Notes: generated from the letters alone by a model not told the origin. 21,057 nucleotides of DNA from Bacillota bacterium (GCA_023460155.1 JAEWRF010000070.1:1-21057); one strand, 5' to 3'. Positions 1 through 7,145 are shown, counted from the stretch's first letter. A program made the numbers and translations.

Positions 1-1010
1 CCTACGAGCTGACCGCCGCGAACGCGGAAAACGCCGCGGAAAACGGGGTCCGGTTTTACCGGAACGCGCAGGTGACGAAAATCCGCAGGGGAGAAAACTG
101 CTGGATCGTCGAAAGCCGGGCGGGCACCTTCATGACCCGCGCAGTAATCAACTGTGCCGGGCTTTACTCTGACGTCATCAACAATATGGTTTCGGAGGAC
201 AAATTCCACATTCTTCCGCGGCGCGGCGAATACTACATCATTGACAAAAAATACGCCGATACGTTTCATGCCTCCATTTTTCAGCTTCCCACCAAAATGG
301 GAAAAGGAATTCTCGTGACGCCGACGGTGGACGGAACCATGCTGATCGGCCCGACGGCCGAAGACATCGACGATGCCGCGGATACCCGTACCACAGCCGA
401 CGGTCTCGCAAAGGCGCTGAAATTCGGTAGCCTCACCTGGGAGGACATCCCCATGCGAGACGTGATCACGACCTTCTCGGGAATCCGTTCGCACTGCGAC
501 AAAGATGATTTTGTTCTTGGAGAAGCGCCGGACGCGCCGATGTTCTTCAACGCGGGCGGGGTGGAATCACCGGGACTTACCTCTTCCCCGGCCATCGGGC
601 AGTACCTTGCCGTTCTTGTAGCAGAAAAGCTTGGGGCAAAGGAAAACCCGGAGTATAATCCGATCCGCAAGGCGATTCCGAAATTCCGGGAAATGAATGC
701 CGCTGAACGCGCGCAGGCAATTGCGGCAAACCCGGATTACGCGAAGATCGTCTGCCGCTGTGAAACCGTTACGGAGGCGGAAATCCGCGAAGCGATCCGG
801 CGCCCGGTGGGCGCACGTACCGTCGATGGGATCAAACGGCGCACCCGCGCCGGAATGGGCCGGTGCCAGGCCGGGTTCTGCACCCCCAGAACCATTCAGA
901 TTCTGAGCGAGGAGCTGCACGTTTCCCCGCTGGAGATCACGAAGTTCGGCGGGCAGTCAAAGCTGCTGCAGGATTATCTGTTTGAGGAGGGGGGCCGGAA
1001 CAATGCGTAA
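1..1010 (+). CDS. GlpA-like FAD-dependent glycerol-3-phosphate oxidoreductase with C-terminal [2Fe-2S] BFD-like domain (5' end cut off)
   Basis: The reading frame is open from position 3 at the window edge and ends with TAA at 1008-1010, so about 335 residues are visible and the N-terminal FAD-binding part is missing. What is seen is the C-terminal half of a DAO-type FAD oxidoreductase (GGVESPGLTSSPAIG near 553-600), followed by a BFD-like domain with a CRC pair near 751-759 and a CQAGFC pair near 865-882, the usual four-cysteine [2Fe-2S] arrangement. This domain order is known from clostridial GlpA-type glycerol-3-phosphate dehydrogenases, which oxidise glycerol-3-phosphate to dihydroxyacetone phosphate. 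The next gene starts inside this gene's last codons, so the two are translationally coupled. The partners downstream (GlpB-like, DUF1667) fit an anaerobic G3P dehydrogenase complex. Substrate is inferred from family and context; a related 2-hydroxyacid oxidoreductase is the alternative. Confidence 0.85.
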   Translation, partial: YELTAANAENAAENGVRFYRNAQVTKIRRGENCWIVESRAGTFMTRAVINCAGLYSDVINNMVSEDKFHILPRRGEYYIIDKKYADTFHASIFQLPTKMGKGILVTPTVDGTMLIGPTAEDIDDAADTRTTADGLAKALKFGSLTWEDIPMRDVITTFSGIRSHCDKDDFVLGEAPDAPMFFNAGGVESPGLTSSPAIGQYLAVLVAEKLGAKENPEYNPIRKAIPKFREMNAAERAQAIAANPDYAKIVCRCETVTEAEIREAIRRPVGARTVDGIKRRTRAGMGRCQAGFCTPRTIQILSEELHVSPLEITKFGGQSKLLQDYLFEEGGRNNA

Positions 1011-2268
1011 TGTTGATTTGATTATCATCGGGGGCGGGCCAGCGGGTCTGGCCGCCGCAATTTCCGCCTATGAGCAGGGCTGCCGCGATCTCCTCATTCT
1101 TGAACGGGAAGAAGCCCTCGGCGGCATCCTGAAACAGTGCATTCACAACGGCTTCGGCCTTCACACCTTCCACGAGGAGCTCACCGGGCCGGAGTATGCG
1201 CGCCGCTATATTGAGAAGGCGCTCGAATATCAGATTCCCTACCAGTGCGATACGATGGTGCTTGAGGTAACCGCGGACAAGGTGGTCACTGCGGTCAGCC
1301 GGGCGAACGGACTGCAGCAGTTTCAGGCGAAGGCGGTTATTCTCGCGATGGGCTGCCGGGAACGCCCGCGCGGTTCGCTGGCTATTCCGGGCTGGCGCTG
1401 CTCCGGCATCTACACGGCCGGCACAGCCCAGAAATTCGTCAATCTGGAGGGGATCATGCCGGGCAGCCGCGTGATGATTCTCGGCTCCGGCGACATCGGT
1501 CTCATCATGGCGCGCCGCATGACCTTCATGGGAGCGAAGGTGCTGGCCTGCGTTGAGCTGCTGCCGTATTCCTCCGGGCTCAAGCGCAACATCGTCCAGT
1601 GTCTGGATGACTACAATATTCCGCTGCTTTTAAACCACACGGTCGTCGACATTGCGGGAAAGGAACGCCTCGAAGGCGTGACGGTCGCCGAGGTGGACCC
1701 GAAGACCCGCAAACCGATCCCGGGAACGGAGCAGAAATATGCGTGCGATACTCTTCTGCTATCGGTCGGGCTGATCCCGGAGAACGAGCTCAGCCGCATG
1801 GCCGGGGTTGAAATCTCACCCGCAACCAGCGGCGCGGTGGTCGACGAGAATCTGGAAACCTCCGTTCCCGGTATTTTCTCCTGCGGCAATGTTCTCCATG
1901 TTCACGACCTGGTGGACTATGTTTCGGAGGAAGCGGAAAAGGCCGGAGCCAATGCTTGGCGCCTGATCCGTGACGGTGCCGCCAAGGCGGAAAAAGCGAT
2001 TCCCGTCATCAGCGGCTTCGGTGTCGGCGGGGCGGTTCCGCAGCAGCTTCATCCGGGAAATTCGAATGAACCGGTCACCATCATGTTCCGTCCGCGGGAT
2101 GTTTTCAAAAACGCAAAAGTCCGAGTCATGGCGGGGGAGAAGCAGCTGTTCTCCCGCACAAGCCGGATCCTGACGCCCGGCGAGATGGTCAACCTGAAGC
2201 TGCAGCCGGAGGTCCTCCGCGAAATCGGGGATGCCGCCAGTCTTAAGGTAGAAGTGGAGGTCTCCTGA
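1003..2268 (+). CDS. GlpB-like NAD(P)/FAD-dependent oxidoreductase
   Basis: This 421-residue protein starts with a dinucleotide-binding motif (IIIGGGPAG, residues 7-15), has a second Rossmann motif near residue 165 (ILGSGDIG), and ends the FAD region with a GIFSCGN signature, the pattern of pyridine nucleotide-disulfide-type flavoproteins. ATG 1003 is chosen because a strong GAGGAGGGG ribosome binding site sits at 984-993; a TTG at 982 would lie upstream of it. The start overlaps the end of the GlpA-like gene by 8 bases, and the DUF1667 gene follows after one base, so the three form one operon. In clostridia this trio is the usual companion of glycerol kinase, and this subunit is thought to pass electrons from the G3P dehydrogenase to an acceptor. 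The acceptor is not visible from sequence. Confidence 0.85.
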   Translation: MRNVDLIIIGGGPAGLAAAISAYEQGCRDLLILEREEALGGILKQCIHNGFGLHTFHEELTGPEYARRYIEKALEYQIPYQCDTMVLEVTADKVVTAVSRANGLQQFQAKAVILAMGCRERPRGSLAIPGWRCSGIYTAGTAQKFVNLEGIMPGSRVMILGSGDIGLIMARRMTFMGAKVLACVELLPYSSGLKRNIVQCLDDYNIPLLLNHTVVDIAGKERLEGVTVAEVDPKTRKPIPGTEQKYACDTLLLSVGLIPENELSRMAGVEISPATSGAVVDENLETSVPGIFSCGNVLHVHDLVDYVSEEAEKAGANAWRLIRDGAAKAEKAIPVISGFGVGGAVPQQLHPGNSNEPVTIMFRPRDVFKNAKVRVMAGEKQLFSRTSRILTPGEMVNLKLQPEVLREIGDAASLKVEVEVS

Positions 2269-2269
2269 T

Positions 2270-2623
2270 ATGACGAAAGAAATCACCTGTATCGGCTGCC
2301 CGATGGGCTGCCGCATTACTGCCGAAGTGGAAAACGGGCAGATCCTCTCTCTTGAAGGGTACACCTGCAACGTGGGAAAGAAATACGCGCAGGAGGAGCT
2401 TACCGTCCCCAAACGGATGGTGACCGCACTGATGCGCGTGCGCGGCTCCGGACGGCCGCTGCCGGTTAAAACCTCCGTTCCGATCGAGAAGAGCAAAATA
2501 TTCGACTGCATTGCGGAGATCCGCCAGTGCGCGGTGACCCTGCCGGTACATTCCGGCGAAGTGGTGCTCCGGCACGTCTGCGGCACCGACGTCGATATTA
2601 TCGCAACCAAAGAATTGTTTTGA
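2270..2623 (+). CDS. DUF1667 protein, small cysteine-rich partner of the G3P oxidoreductase
   Basis: The 117-residue product has an N-terminal CIGCPMGC motif (residues 7-14) and a GYTCNVGKKYA motif around residues 44-54, so four cysteines are placed to bind an iron-sulfur cluster or metal. This matches the DUF1667 family, which is nearly always encoded with GlpA/GlpB-like flavoproteins in anaerobic Firmicutes. It starts one base after the stop of the GlpB-like gene, with a GGAGGT ribosome binding site inside that gene's last codons, and is the last gene before a strong terminator. A role as an electron-transfer subunit is inferred from the cysteines and the operon; no activity is established from the sequence. 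Confidence 0.88.
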   Translation: MTKEITCIGCPMGCRITAEVENGQILSLEGYTCNVGKKYAQEELTVPKRMVTALMRVRGSGRPLPVKTSVPIEKSKIFDCIAEIRQCAVTLPVHSGEVVLRHVCGTDVDIIATKELF

Positions 2624-2627
2624 TGAA

Positions 2628-2671
2628 ACGACCCGCCGGAGCTCTGTCCTCAGCTCCGGCGGGTCGTTTTT
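2628..2671 (+). terminator. Intrinsic terminator of the glp-type operon, possibly bidirectional
   Basis: A perfect 16-bp GC-rich stem (2628-2643 with 2652-2667) around an 8-base loop is followed by a T run, five bases after the DUF1667 stop. The convergent plsY gene ends at 2681, so the same hairpin may also stop plsY transcripts, although the T tract on that side is weak. Confidence 0.9.
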
Positions 2672-2680
2672 CTGCGCTTT

Positions 2681-3400
2681 TTAAGTGGAATGCTTTATGG
2701 TAAGCTTCTTTTCCGTTCCGTTCCGCAGTCTGCGGATATTTTCCCGGTGCTTGAACACCAGAATGAAAGCAATCACCACGGCGAATGCCGTCGTAATCCA
2801 TACGTAAGAGACCGGAAGAGGCCCGTACCCGGAGCTCCCTCCGGCATAATCCGCAAAGTAGGTCAGGAGTAAGTTGGCAATCGGGAAAGAGATCGAGCCG
2901 AGAATCGAAGAAATGGAGACAATTCTCGTAAACGCGAACACAATGCAGAAAATACCGATTCCAATGAGGAAAACACGCCAATCGACCATCGCAAGTATAG
3001 CGGCGGTCGCTGAAATGCCTTTGCCTCCCTTAAACTGAAAATACAGCGGGTAAATATGGCCGAGCACACAGAAGAGGCCCGCCAGGAAAGCGCCGTACTG
3101 CTGAAGATAGGGGGGGAGCCCGGTCTGCGCACACAGAGTACCGAAAATTTCACGCCCTGCGAAAACGGAAACCGCACCTTTGGAAAAATCGCACAGCAGG
3201 GTGAGAATTCCCGCTTTTACTCCTACGGAACGCAGGACGTTCGTGGTTCCCGCATTGCCGCTTCCCAGCGAACGGATGTCCGTGTTATGGTCAAACAATC
3301 TGGTGAAGAGGATGGAAAAGCTGATGCTCCCCAGAAGGTAGGAAACGGCCGCCACGGTCAGTACCGATAAGGCAAAAGCAATAAAAACAGAATTCAGCAT
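2681..3400 (-). CDS. plsY: Glycerol-3-phosphate acyltransferase PlsY
   Basis: PlsY is the membrane enzyme that acylates glycerol-3-phosphate from acyl-phosphate, the first step of phospholipid synthesis in most Gram-positive bacteria. The 239-residue product carries the family motifs: SLGSGNAGTTNVLR near residues 44-57 and GHIYPLYFQFKGGKGISA near residue 105, set among several hydrophobic membrane segments. The start at 3400 (ATG) is chosen because an AAGGGGAGA ribosome binding site lies just upstream and the extra 33 residues available in frame are charged and not typical of the family. It faces the glycerol-3-phosphate oxidation operon tail to tail, so a G3P-consuming anabolic gene sits beside a G3P-consuming catabolic operon. 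Confidence 0.95.
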   Translation of the reverse strand: MLNSVFIAFALSVLTVAAVSYLLGSISFSILFTRLFDHNTDIRSLGSGNAGTTNVLRSVGVKAGILTLLCDFSKGAVSVFAGREIFGTLCAQTGLPPYLQQYGAFLAGLFCVLGHIYPLYFQFKGGKGISATAAILAMVDWRVFLIGIGIFCIVFAFTRIVSISSILGSISFPIANLLLTYFADYAGGSSGYGPLPVSYVWITTAFAVVIAFILVFKHRENIRRLRNGTEKKLTIKHST

Positions 3401-3470
3401 GATTCGTTCTCCCCTTTTCTTTTTTCGATGTCCGCTTCTTTCTGTTGAGAAAATGTCTAACCCGGTACTT

Positions 3471-3499
3471 ATATTATCACTATAAATGCCGATTGGCAA
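3471..3499 (-). promoter_or_regulatory. Candidate promoter of plsY
   Basis: On the minus strand TTGCCA (3494-3499) is followed 17 bases later by TAATAT (3471-3476), a plausible housekeeping sigma promoter about 70 bases upstream of the plsY start. Spacing is ideal and each box is one or two bases off consensus. Confidence 0.5.
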
Positions 3500-3638
3500 C
3501 TGATAGTTTTTGTAGATTTTTTGGGAAAAGAAACCTTGTCCCTTTGAAGCAATTTGGGCCGCGAAACGTGATAACGACTAAATTAGTATTGTATTTTACA
3601 GAGTTTACATTTATAATGACGATTTATCAACTCAAGTA

Positions 3639-3667
3639 TTGTCATTTTTAACCAAATGGTATATAAT
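3639..3667 (+). promoter_or_regulatory. Consensus housekeeping promoter upstream of a gene-free transcript
   Basis: TTGTCA (3639-3644) and a perfect TATAAT (3662-3667) are separated by exactly 17 bases in an AT-rich stretch. No protein gene begins within 200 bases downstream, and a terminator lies at 3777-3820, so the promoter appears to drive a short RNA. Confidence 0.7.
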
Positions 3668-3673
3668 ATAACC

Positions 3674-3822
3674 ATCCTCTGAGAAATAGGGCAATGGTGT
3701 CGTTAAAAAGCAAAGTGCGTGCTTTTTAACGACATTTCTCTCTCTGTAATTGCTGTTTGTTTTGAATTTCAGACACATAAAACACCTCCGCTCCGGTTAT
3801 TCGAAGCGGAGGTGTTTTATTG
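3674..3822 (+). ncRNA. Candidate small structured RNA, about 150 nt, family unknown
   Basis: The element lies between a near-consensus promoter (3639-3667) and a strong intrinsic terminator (3777-3820). Its 5' half folds into a long hairpin: a perfect 15-bp stem (3698-3712 with 3720-3734) with a 7-base loop, extended by six more pairs (3681-3686 with 3735-3740) across an 11-base one-sided bulge at 3687-3697. The middle, 3741-3776, looks unpaired and U-rich. I do not recognise an Rfam family; 6S RNA was considered, but the shape does not show its central bubble. An 11-codon ORF (ATG at 3694) lies in the hairpin with a poor ribosome binding site and is probably chance. The start is inferred from the -10 box. 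Confidence 0.5.
3777..3820 (+). terminator. Intrinsic terminator of the candidate small RNA
   Basis: A perfect 16-bp stem (3777-3792 with 3805-3820), with a GC-rich core and A/T flanks, encloses a 12-base loop. The A run on one side and T run on the other let it work in both directions. The nearest gene upstream on this strand is more than 1 kb away, so it most likely ends the RNA started at about 3674. Confidence 0.75.
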
Positions 3823-3901
3823 CAGGATAAACTCCCAGGCGGAGGGAACTATTTATTTCATGTGGAAAAAATGATACAATATCTTAGAGGTGTGCGGAGC
3901 T

Positions 3902-4183
3902 ATGAGAATCGGAACACTGAAGATCCGGCTGTATGCGCCCTGGGTGCATTCCCTTAAGGAAAAGCGGATGGTGGTCAAAAGTTTGCTCGCAAAGCTCACG
4001 AATCGGTTTAACGTCTCGGCCGCCGAGGTGGAGGAACAGGATGTTCTCCAGACGGCGGTGATCGGGGTCGCATGCGTTGCCGATTCTTCCGCTTTCCTTG
4101 ACAGTGTGCTGGACAAACTGATGGATTATATCGAAAGCAATACGGAGGCACAGGTTGTATCGGTGGAGAGAGAAATCCTCTGA
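3902..4183 (+). CDS. DUF503 family protein (YlxP-like)
   Basis: The 93-residue product begins MRIGTLKIRLYAPWVHSLKEKR, which is the characteristic opening of DUF503/YlxP proteins, small ferredoxin-fold proteins; in many Firmicutes the gene sits in the nusA-infB-rbfA translation operon, suggesting a ribosome-related role that is not well defined. Here it stands apart from those genes. ATG 3902 is preferred over GTG 3890 because GAGGTG at 3887-3892 is correctly spaced for the ATG and the GTG has no ribosome binding site. A possible -10 (TACAAT, near 3874-3879) lies just upstream without a convincing -35. No terminator separates it from the WYL regulator 45 bases downstream, so the two are probably cotranscribed. 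Confidence 0.85.
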   Translation: MRIGTLKIRLYAPWVHSLKEKRMVVKSLLAKLTNRFNVSAAEVEEQDVLQTAVIGVACVADSSAFLDSVLDKLMDYIESNTEAQVVSVEREIL

Positions 4184-4228
4184 CCGCGGAATACGGGACG
4201 GCGTACGGAAGAACGGAAGGGAAAAAAC

Positions 4229-5146
4229 ATGCAGATCAGCAGGCTGCTGGAAATTGTGTACCTTTTGCTGGAACGCGGGAGCGTGACCGCTTCGGAGCTC
4301 GCCGAACGCTTTGAGGTATCGGTCCGTACCGTCTACCGGGATATGGATGCCCTCGGCGAGGCCGGTATTCCGGTCTGCGCGGAACGCGGCAGGCAGGGCG
4401 GTTTCCACCTGATGGAGAACTTTTCGCTGGACCGTTCTCTCCTTTCGAAGCGCGAGCAGGATGAGATCCTGTTTGCCCTGCAGACCCTGAACGCAACCAG
4501 CGCCGCGGAGTGCGGGCAGCTTCTTTCCCGTCTGAGCGGCCTGTTCCGCCGTGACTGCACCGACTGGATCGAAGTGGATTTTTCCGACTGGGGGAACGAA
4601 AAAGAGCAGCGGGAGCGGTTTGAGCAGGTGAAATCGGCGATTCTGGAGCGCCGGGTGATCCGCTTTACCTATTACGGCTCGGACGGAGAAAAGAGCGAAC
4701 GGGAAGCCGAGCCGCTCCGGCTGCTGTTTAAGGGAAGCTGGTATCTGCAGGCCTTCTGCCTGACCCGGCAGGATTTTCGCACCTTCCGGCTCAGCCGGAT
4801 GGAGCATGTCAGCGTGACGTCGGATGCCTTTGAAAAACGTGCGCTGGGCCCGCCTCCGGTTGAAATGGCGGCCTCCGACGCGCCCGTTTTGGAGCTGCTG
4901 CTGCGCTTTTCCCCGCGGGCGGCTTTCCGGGTGTACGACGAATTTCCGCCCGACCGTGTGGAAAAGCAGGAGGACGGCGGCTTTCTGGTACGCGCCTCGT
5001 TTCCGGAGGGTGGCTGGGTGTATGGGTATCTGCTGTCATTCGGGGAGGATGCGGAGGTTCTTGCCCCCGAACGCATGAGGCGGATTCTTCTGGAAAAGGC
5101 GGAACGGATACGGAAAATTTATCAGTCTCCTGTAAATATGACATGA
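4229..5146 (+). CDS. WYL-domain transcriptional regulator (YafY/DeoR-like HTH)
   Basis: The 305-residue protein has an N-terminal winged helix-turn-helix at about residues 5-60 (SELAERFEVSVRTVYRDMDAL, the HTH_11 pattern) and a WYL domain around residues 137-195, in which the WYL signature itself is visible (GSWYLQAFC, residues 169-177). A WCX-type C-terminal region follows. WYL proteins are ligand-sensing DNA-binding regulators, often of stress or defence genes. A GGAAGGG ribosome binding site lies nine bases before the ATG. The gene directly downstream encodes a GyrI-like effector-binding protein, a common partner of this subfamily, and an inverted repeat overlaps this gene's stop codon and the next promoter, so it probably controls its neighbour and perhaps itself. 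The ligand cannot be read from the sequence. Confidence 0.88.
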   Translation: MQISRLLEIVYLLLERGSVTASELAERFEVSVRTVYRDMDALGEAGIPVCAERGRQGGFHLMENFSLDRSLLSKREQDEILFALQTLNATSAAECGQLLSRLSGLFRRDCTDWIEVDFSDWGNEKEQRERFEQVKSAILERRVIRFTYYGSDGEKSEREAEPLRLLFKGSWYLQAFCLTRQDFRTFRLSRMEHVSVTSDAFEKRALGPPPVEMAASDAPVLELLLRFSPRAAFRVYDEFPPDRVEKQEDGGFLVRASFPEGGWVYGYLLSFGEDAEVLAPERMRRILLEKAERIRKIYQSPVNMT

Positions 5147-5172
5147 CCCTGTCAGGTTAGACCCTCTATACT
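5139..5172 (+). promoter_or_regulatory. Promoter with candidate operator for the GyrI-like/zinc-ribbon gene
   Basis: An inverted repeat TGACA-(6)-TGTCA at 5139-5154 overlaps the end of the WYL gene. It covers the -35 region (ATGACC at 5143-5148), which is 18 bases before a TATACT -10 box at 5167-5172. The placement suits an operator bound by the adjacent WYL regulator. The pairing with this regulator is inferred from position only. Confidence 0.45.
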
Positions 5173-5213
5173 GGGAACAGTTCAAAACGAAAAAACGAGA
5201 GGGTGCAAGAAGC

Positions 5214-5921
5214 ATGGAGTTACAACTGAAATATCTTCCGGAATTTACGGTGGCCGGAGTACTCGGCGAGGGCAAAGCGGAGGAAGGGCCAAAATGGGTT
5301 CTGCCGCTGTGGGAAAAATCAAACCGGGAGGCCGGAGCCATGAAAACCGGCGGCGTTTGGGGAATCATGGGACATCCCGACCGGTATCTGGGCCGCTGGG
5401 AGGAGCGGGGGCTTTATCTTGCGGGCAGGGAAATCGATGAGGAAACACCTGTGCCTGAGGGCTGGACCCGGTGGAAGGTTCCCGCCCAGACCTACCTTGT
5501 CGCGGATTGTTCCCTGACCGGCTACGGGGAAATCTTCGGCTGGGTACTGAACGTTTATCTTCCCGCTCACGGGCTGGAAATGATCGGCGCCGCCCATGAG
5601 CACTATCCGGACCCCGCAAATCCGGAGCATGTGGAGCTCTGGTTCCCGATTGCCGAGGGATATCTGTTCTGCCAGAGCTGCGGAATGCCGCTCACCGATG
5701 TTTCGCAGCTCGCCACTGACGCGCAGGGCGAACCGGAGTATGATTACTGCACCTACTGCCGTCAGAAGGGCGCATTCACGGCGGACTGCACCATGGAACA
5801 GATGATCGGGTTCTGCGTCGATCTGGGGGAGAAGTCCGGCATGATTCAGAACCGGGAAGAGGCCTCCCGCCAGATGCAGGCGTGGTTTCCTACGCTGAAG
5901 CGCTGGAAACCGGCACAGTGA
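5214..5921 (+). CDS. GyrI-like effector-binding protein with C-terminal zinc ribbon
   Basis: The 235-residue protein has two parts. Residues 1-148 match the GyrI-like/AraC effector-binding fold (N-terminal ELQLKYLPEFTVAGV, then an alternating strand-helix pattern ending HVELWFPI). Residues 150-232 form a putative zinc-ribbon domain of the Zn_ribbon_2 type, with cysteines at 153, 156, 179 and 182 (FCQSCGMPL and CTYC) and a following helical region. Such proteins bind small, often hydrophobic or cationic, molecules, and some GyrI-like members hydrolyse or sequester toxic compounds; which applies here is unknown. The gene follows the WYL regulator with its own promoter. It is not an AraC regulator because no helix-turn-helix is present. 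Confidence 0.82.
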   Translation: MELQLKYLPEFTVAGVLGEGKAEEGPKWVLPLWEKSNREAGAMKTGGVWGIMGHPDRYLGRWEERGLYLAGREIDEETPVPEGWTRWKVPAQTYLVADCSLTGYGEIFGWVLNVYLPAHGLEMIGAAHEHYPDPANPEHVELWFPIAEGYLFCQSCGMPLTDVSQLATDAQGEPEYDYCTYCRQKGAFTADCTMEQMIGFCVDLGEKSGMIQNREEASRQMQAWFPTLKRWKPAQ

Positions 5922-5953
5922 GGCAGAATACCCTTTCCGTTCCCGCGAAAATG

Positions 5954-5990
5954 AAATCAGCGGAAAGGCACTCAGCCTTTCCGCCGATTT
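5954..5990. terminator. Bidirectional terminator between convergent genes
   Basis: A 10-bp GC-rich stem (5960-5969 with 5975-5984) is extended, after one unpaired base each side, by five AT pairs (5954-5958 with 5986-5990). T-rich bases follow on both strands, so it can end both the zinc-ribbon gene (plus strand) and the HMA-like gene (minus strand). Confidence 0.75.
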
Positions 5991-6001
5991 CTTGCTTCGG
6001 G

Positions 6002-6241
6002 TTACATAATGTGAAGCTCCGTCCACTCGTCTCCGATCTCAAACCCGCATTTTTGAATGCGTCCGCGGATTTGTTCCGGCCCGGTCCCTGTTGTGTCGTA
6101 ATCAACCGCAACCCTTCCCCGCTCCGCATTCACGCTGACGGAAAAGATGCCGGGCACCGCATCGAGATCCCGCTTGATTTTGGCGCTGTCCTGCTTGCTG
6201 TGCAGATCGGGAAGATTGAAATACATGCTCGCCTTTGGCAA
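6002..6241 (-). CDS. HMA-like small protein lacking the CxxC metal site
   Basis: This 79-residue protein has the ferredoxin-like pattern of heavy-metal-associated (HMA) domains: a first strand MYFNLPDL, a helix DSAKIKRDLDAVPGI, strands FSVSVNAERGRVAVDYD and a second helix EQIRGRIQKCGFEI. In place of the usual MxCxxC loop it reads DLHSKQD, so both metal-binding cysteines are missing. The start is taken as TTG 6241 because a full AGGAGGG ribosome binding site (6249-6255) lies seven bases upstream; the ATG five codons later is too far away. Similar cysteine-free HMA-fold proteins occur singly in clostridia and their role is unknown. It points away from the lipoprotein/FetAB group, so a link to metal export is only suggested by closeness. 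Confidence 0.75.
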   Translation of the reverse strand: MPKASMYFNLPDLHSKQDSAKIKRDLDAVPGIFSVSVNAERGRVAVDYDTTGTGPEQIRGRIQKCGFEIGDEWTELHIM

Positions 6242-6361
6242 AAAGCATCCCTCCTTCTGCCGTTAGTTTGCGGCACATACGGCGGATTTATTACAGAAAA
6301 TCCGAATATTTCCAATTGAAGCTTCCGATTCTCATGAGATATTTATCATTCATTCATCTGT

Positions 6362-6395
6362 CTTTCATATGGCTTTCATATCTCGGGGATATTCT
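6362..6395 (+). promoter_or_regulatory. Tandem 11-bp direct repeats before the lipoprotein gene, possible response-regulator site
   Basis: CTTTCATAT occurs at 6362-6370 and again at 6373-6381, exactly 11 bases apart, and a related CATTCATCTGT lies just upstream. One helical turn spacing of direct repeats is typical of OmpR/PhoB-family binding sites. A weak -10 candidate (TATTCT, near 6389-6394) lies just downstream and no good -35 is seen, which would fit an activated promoter. The regulator is not in the window. Confidence 0.4.
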
Positions 6396-6441
6396 TAAAT
6401 CTGTTTTTAGGAATCAATTTCCAGAATGGGAGCTGAAAATC

Positions 6442-7086
6442 ATGAAAGTAATAAAAAAATTTCTGATCCTCTGCCTTGCGGCAGCCTGTTCCGTTTCGCT
6501 GGCTGCCTGTTCGCAGCAGACTTCGGATGCCGGCGCTTCGTCTCAAGCACCGGCGCAGACCGATCAGCAGGGATCCGCGTCGTCCGCCCCCGCGGATCAG
6601 GACATCGTATACGGAAAGGTAACGGCCGTGGACGGCTCAAAGATTACGATGGACATCGGCACCCTGAACTTTCAGGGTGGGGGACGGAACGGCGGAGGCA
6701 GTTCTCGGCCACAGGGCGGATCCGGCGGGAGCAGACCGGCGGGGAGCGGGCCGGCAGGCAGCCGGCCGTCGGGCGGTCAGCAGGGGCAGAGGGAAAATTT
6801 CTCCAATTTGCTGACTTTAACTGGAAAATCAACGACGATTACGGTCAGTGACGCCAGTGTGCTGAAAAAGCAGGAAATGCCTTCCGGCGGCGGGAACCGC
6901 ACCGGGTCGGGCGCTCCTTCCGGTGGCTCGGCGCCATCCGGCGGAGCGAATCGTCAAAGAGGGACGCAAACTTCCTCCGCTTCCCTTTCGGATGTGAAGA
7001 CCGGGGACATTTTAAAGGTCACGACCCAGAAGAGCGATGGCAAGCTGGTTTCCGTTCTGATTATGGGGGGACGGGCGAACAGCTGA
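6442..7086 (+). CDS. Gly/Ser/Pro-rich lipoprotein, function unknown
   Basis: The 214-residue product starts with a lipoprotein signal peptide (MKVIKKF, a hydrophobic run, then lipobox LAAC with the lipidated cysteine at residue 23), so it should be anchored to the outer face of the membrane. A Ser/Ala/Gln linker follows. Two short beta-rich pieces, VYGKVTAVDGSKITMDIG (residues 57-74) and TLTGKSTTITVSDASVL (125-141), resemble the small beta-barrel repeats of DUF5666-type proteins. They are separated by low-complexity stretches rich in GGS, GGR and SRP at residues 79-118 and 148-175. GGGAG-like bases at 6428-6432 serve as ribosome binding site; longer in-frame upstream extensions lack one. The strong terminator after it separates it from fetA, so a functional link to the transporter is only possible. 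Confidence 0.75.
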   Translation: MKVIKKFLILCLAAACSVSLAACSQQTSDAGASSQAPAQTDQQGSASSAPADQDIVYGKVTAVDGSKITMDIGTLNFQGGGRNGGGSSRPQGGSGGSRPAGSGPAGSRPSGGQQGQRENFSNLLTLTGKSTTITVSDASVLKKQEMPSGGGNRTGSGAPSGGSAPSGGANRQRGTQTSSASLSDVKTGDILKVTTQKSDGKLVSVLIMGGRANS

Positions 7087-7100
7087 TAAAGCAGATCATA

Positions 7101-7145
7101 AAGACGAAACAGACTCGCTTTCGGCGGGCCTGTTTCGTCTTTTCT
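7101..7145 (+). terminator. Intrinsic terminator after the lipoprotein gene
   Basis: A perfect 12-bp outer stem (7101-7112 with 7130-7141) encloses a smaller inner pairing (TCGC/GCG) and runs into a T tract, 15 bases after the stop codon. Confidence 0.85.

Noticed and set aside
3694..3729. 11-codon ORF as a leader peptide in the candidate small RNA
   Set aside because: The ribosome binding site is poor and the codons show no run of one amino acid; chance is more likely.
3698..3740. Hairpin as an intrinsic terminator for an upstream gene
   Set aside because: The nearest upstream plus-strand gene ends 1 kb away at its own terminator, the stem is AT-rich and the tail is CT-rich, so it fits better as part of an RNA.
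3884..4807. 307-codon minus-strand frame across the DUF503 and WYL genes
   Set aside because: It runs antisense to two recognisable genes, has no ribosome binding site of note and no family resemblance.
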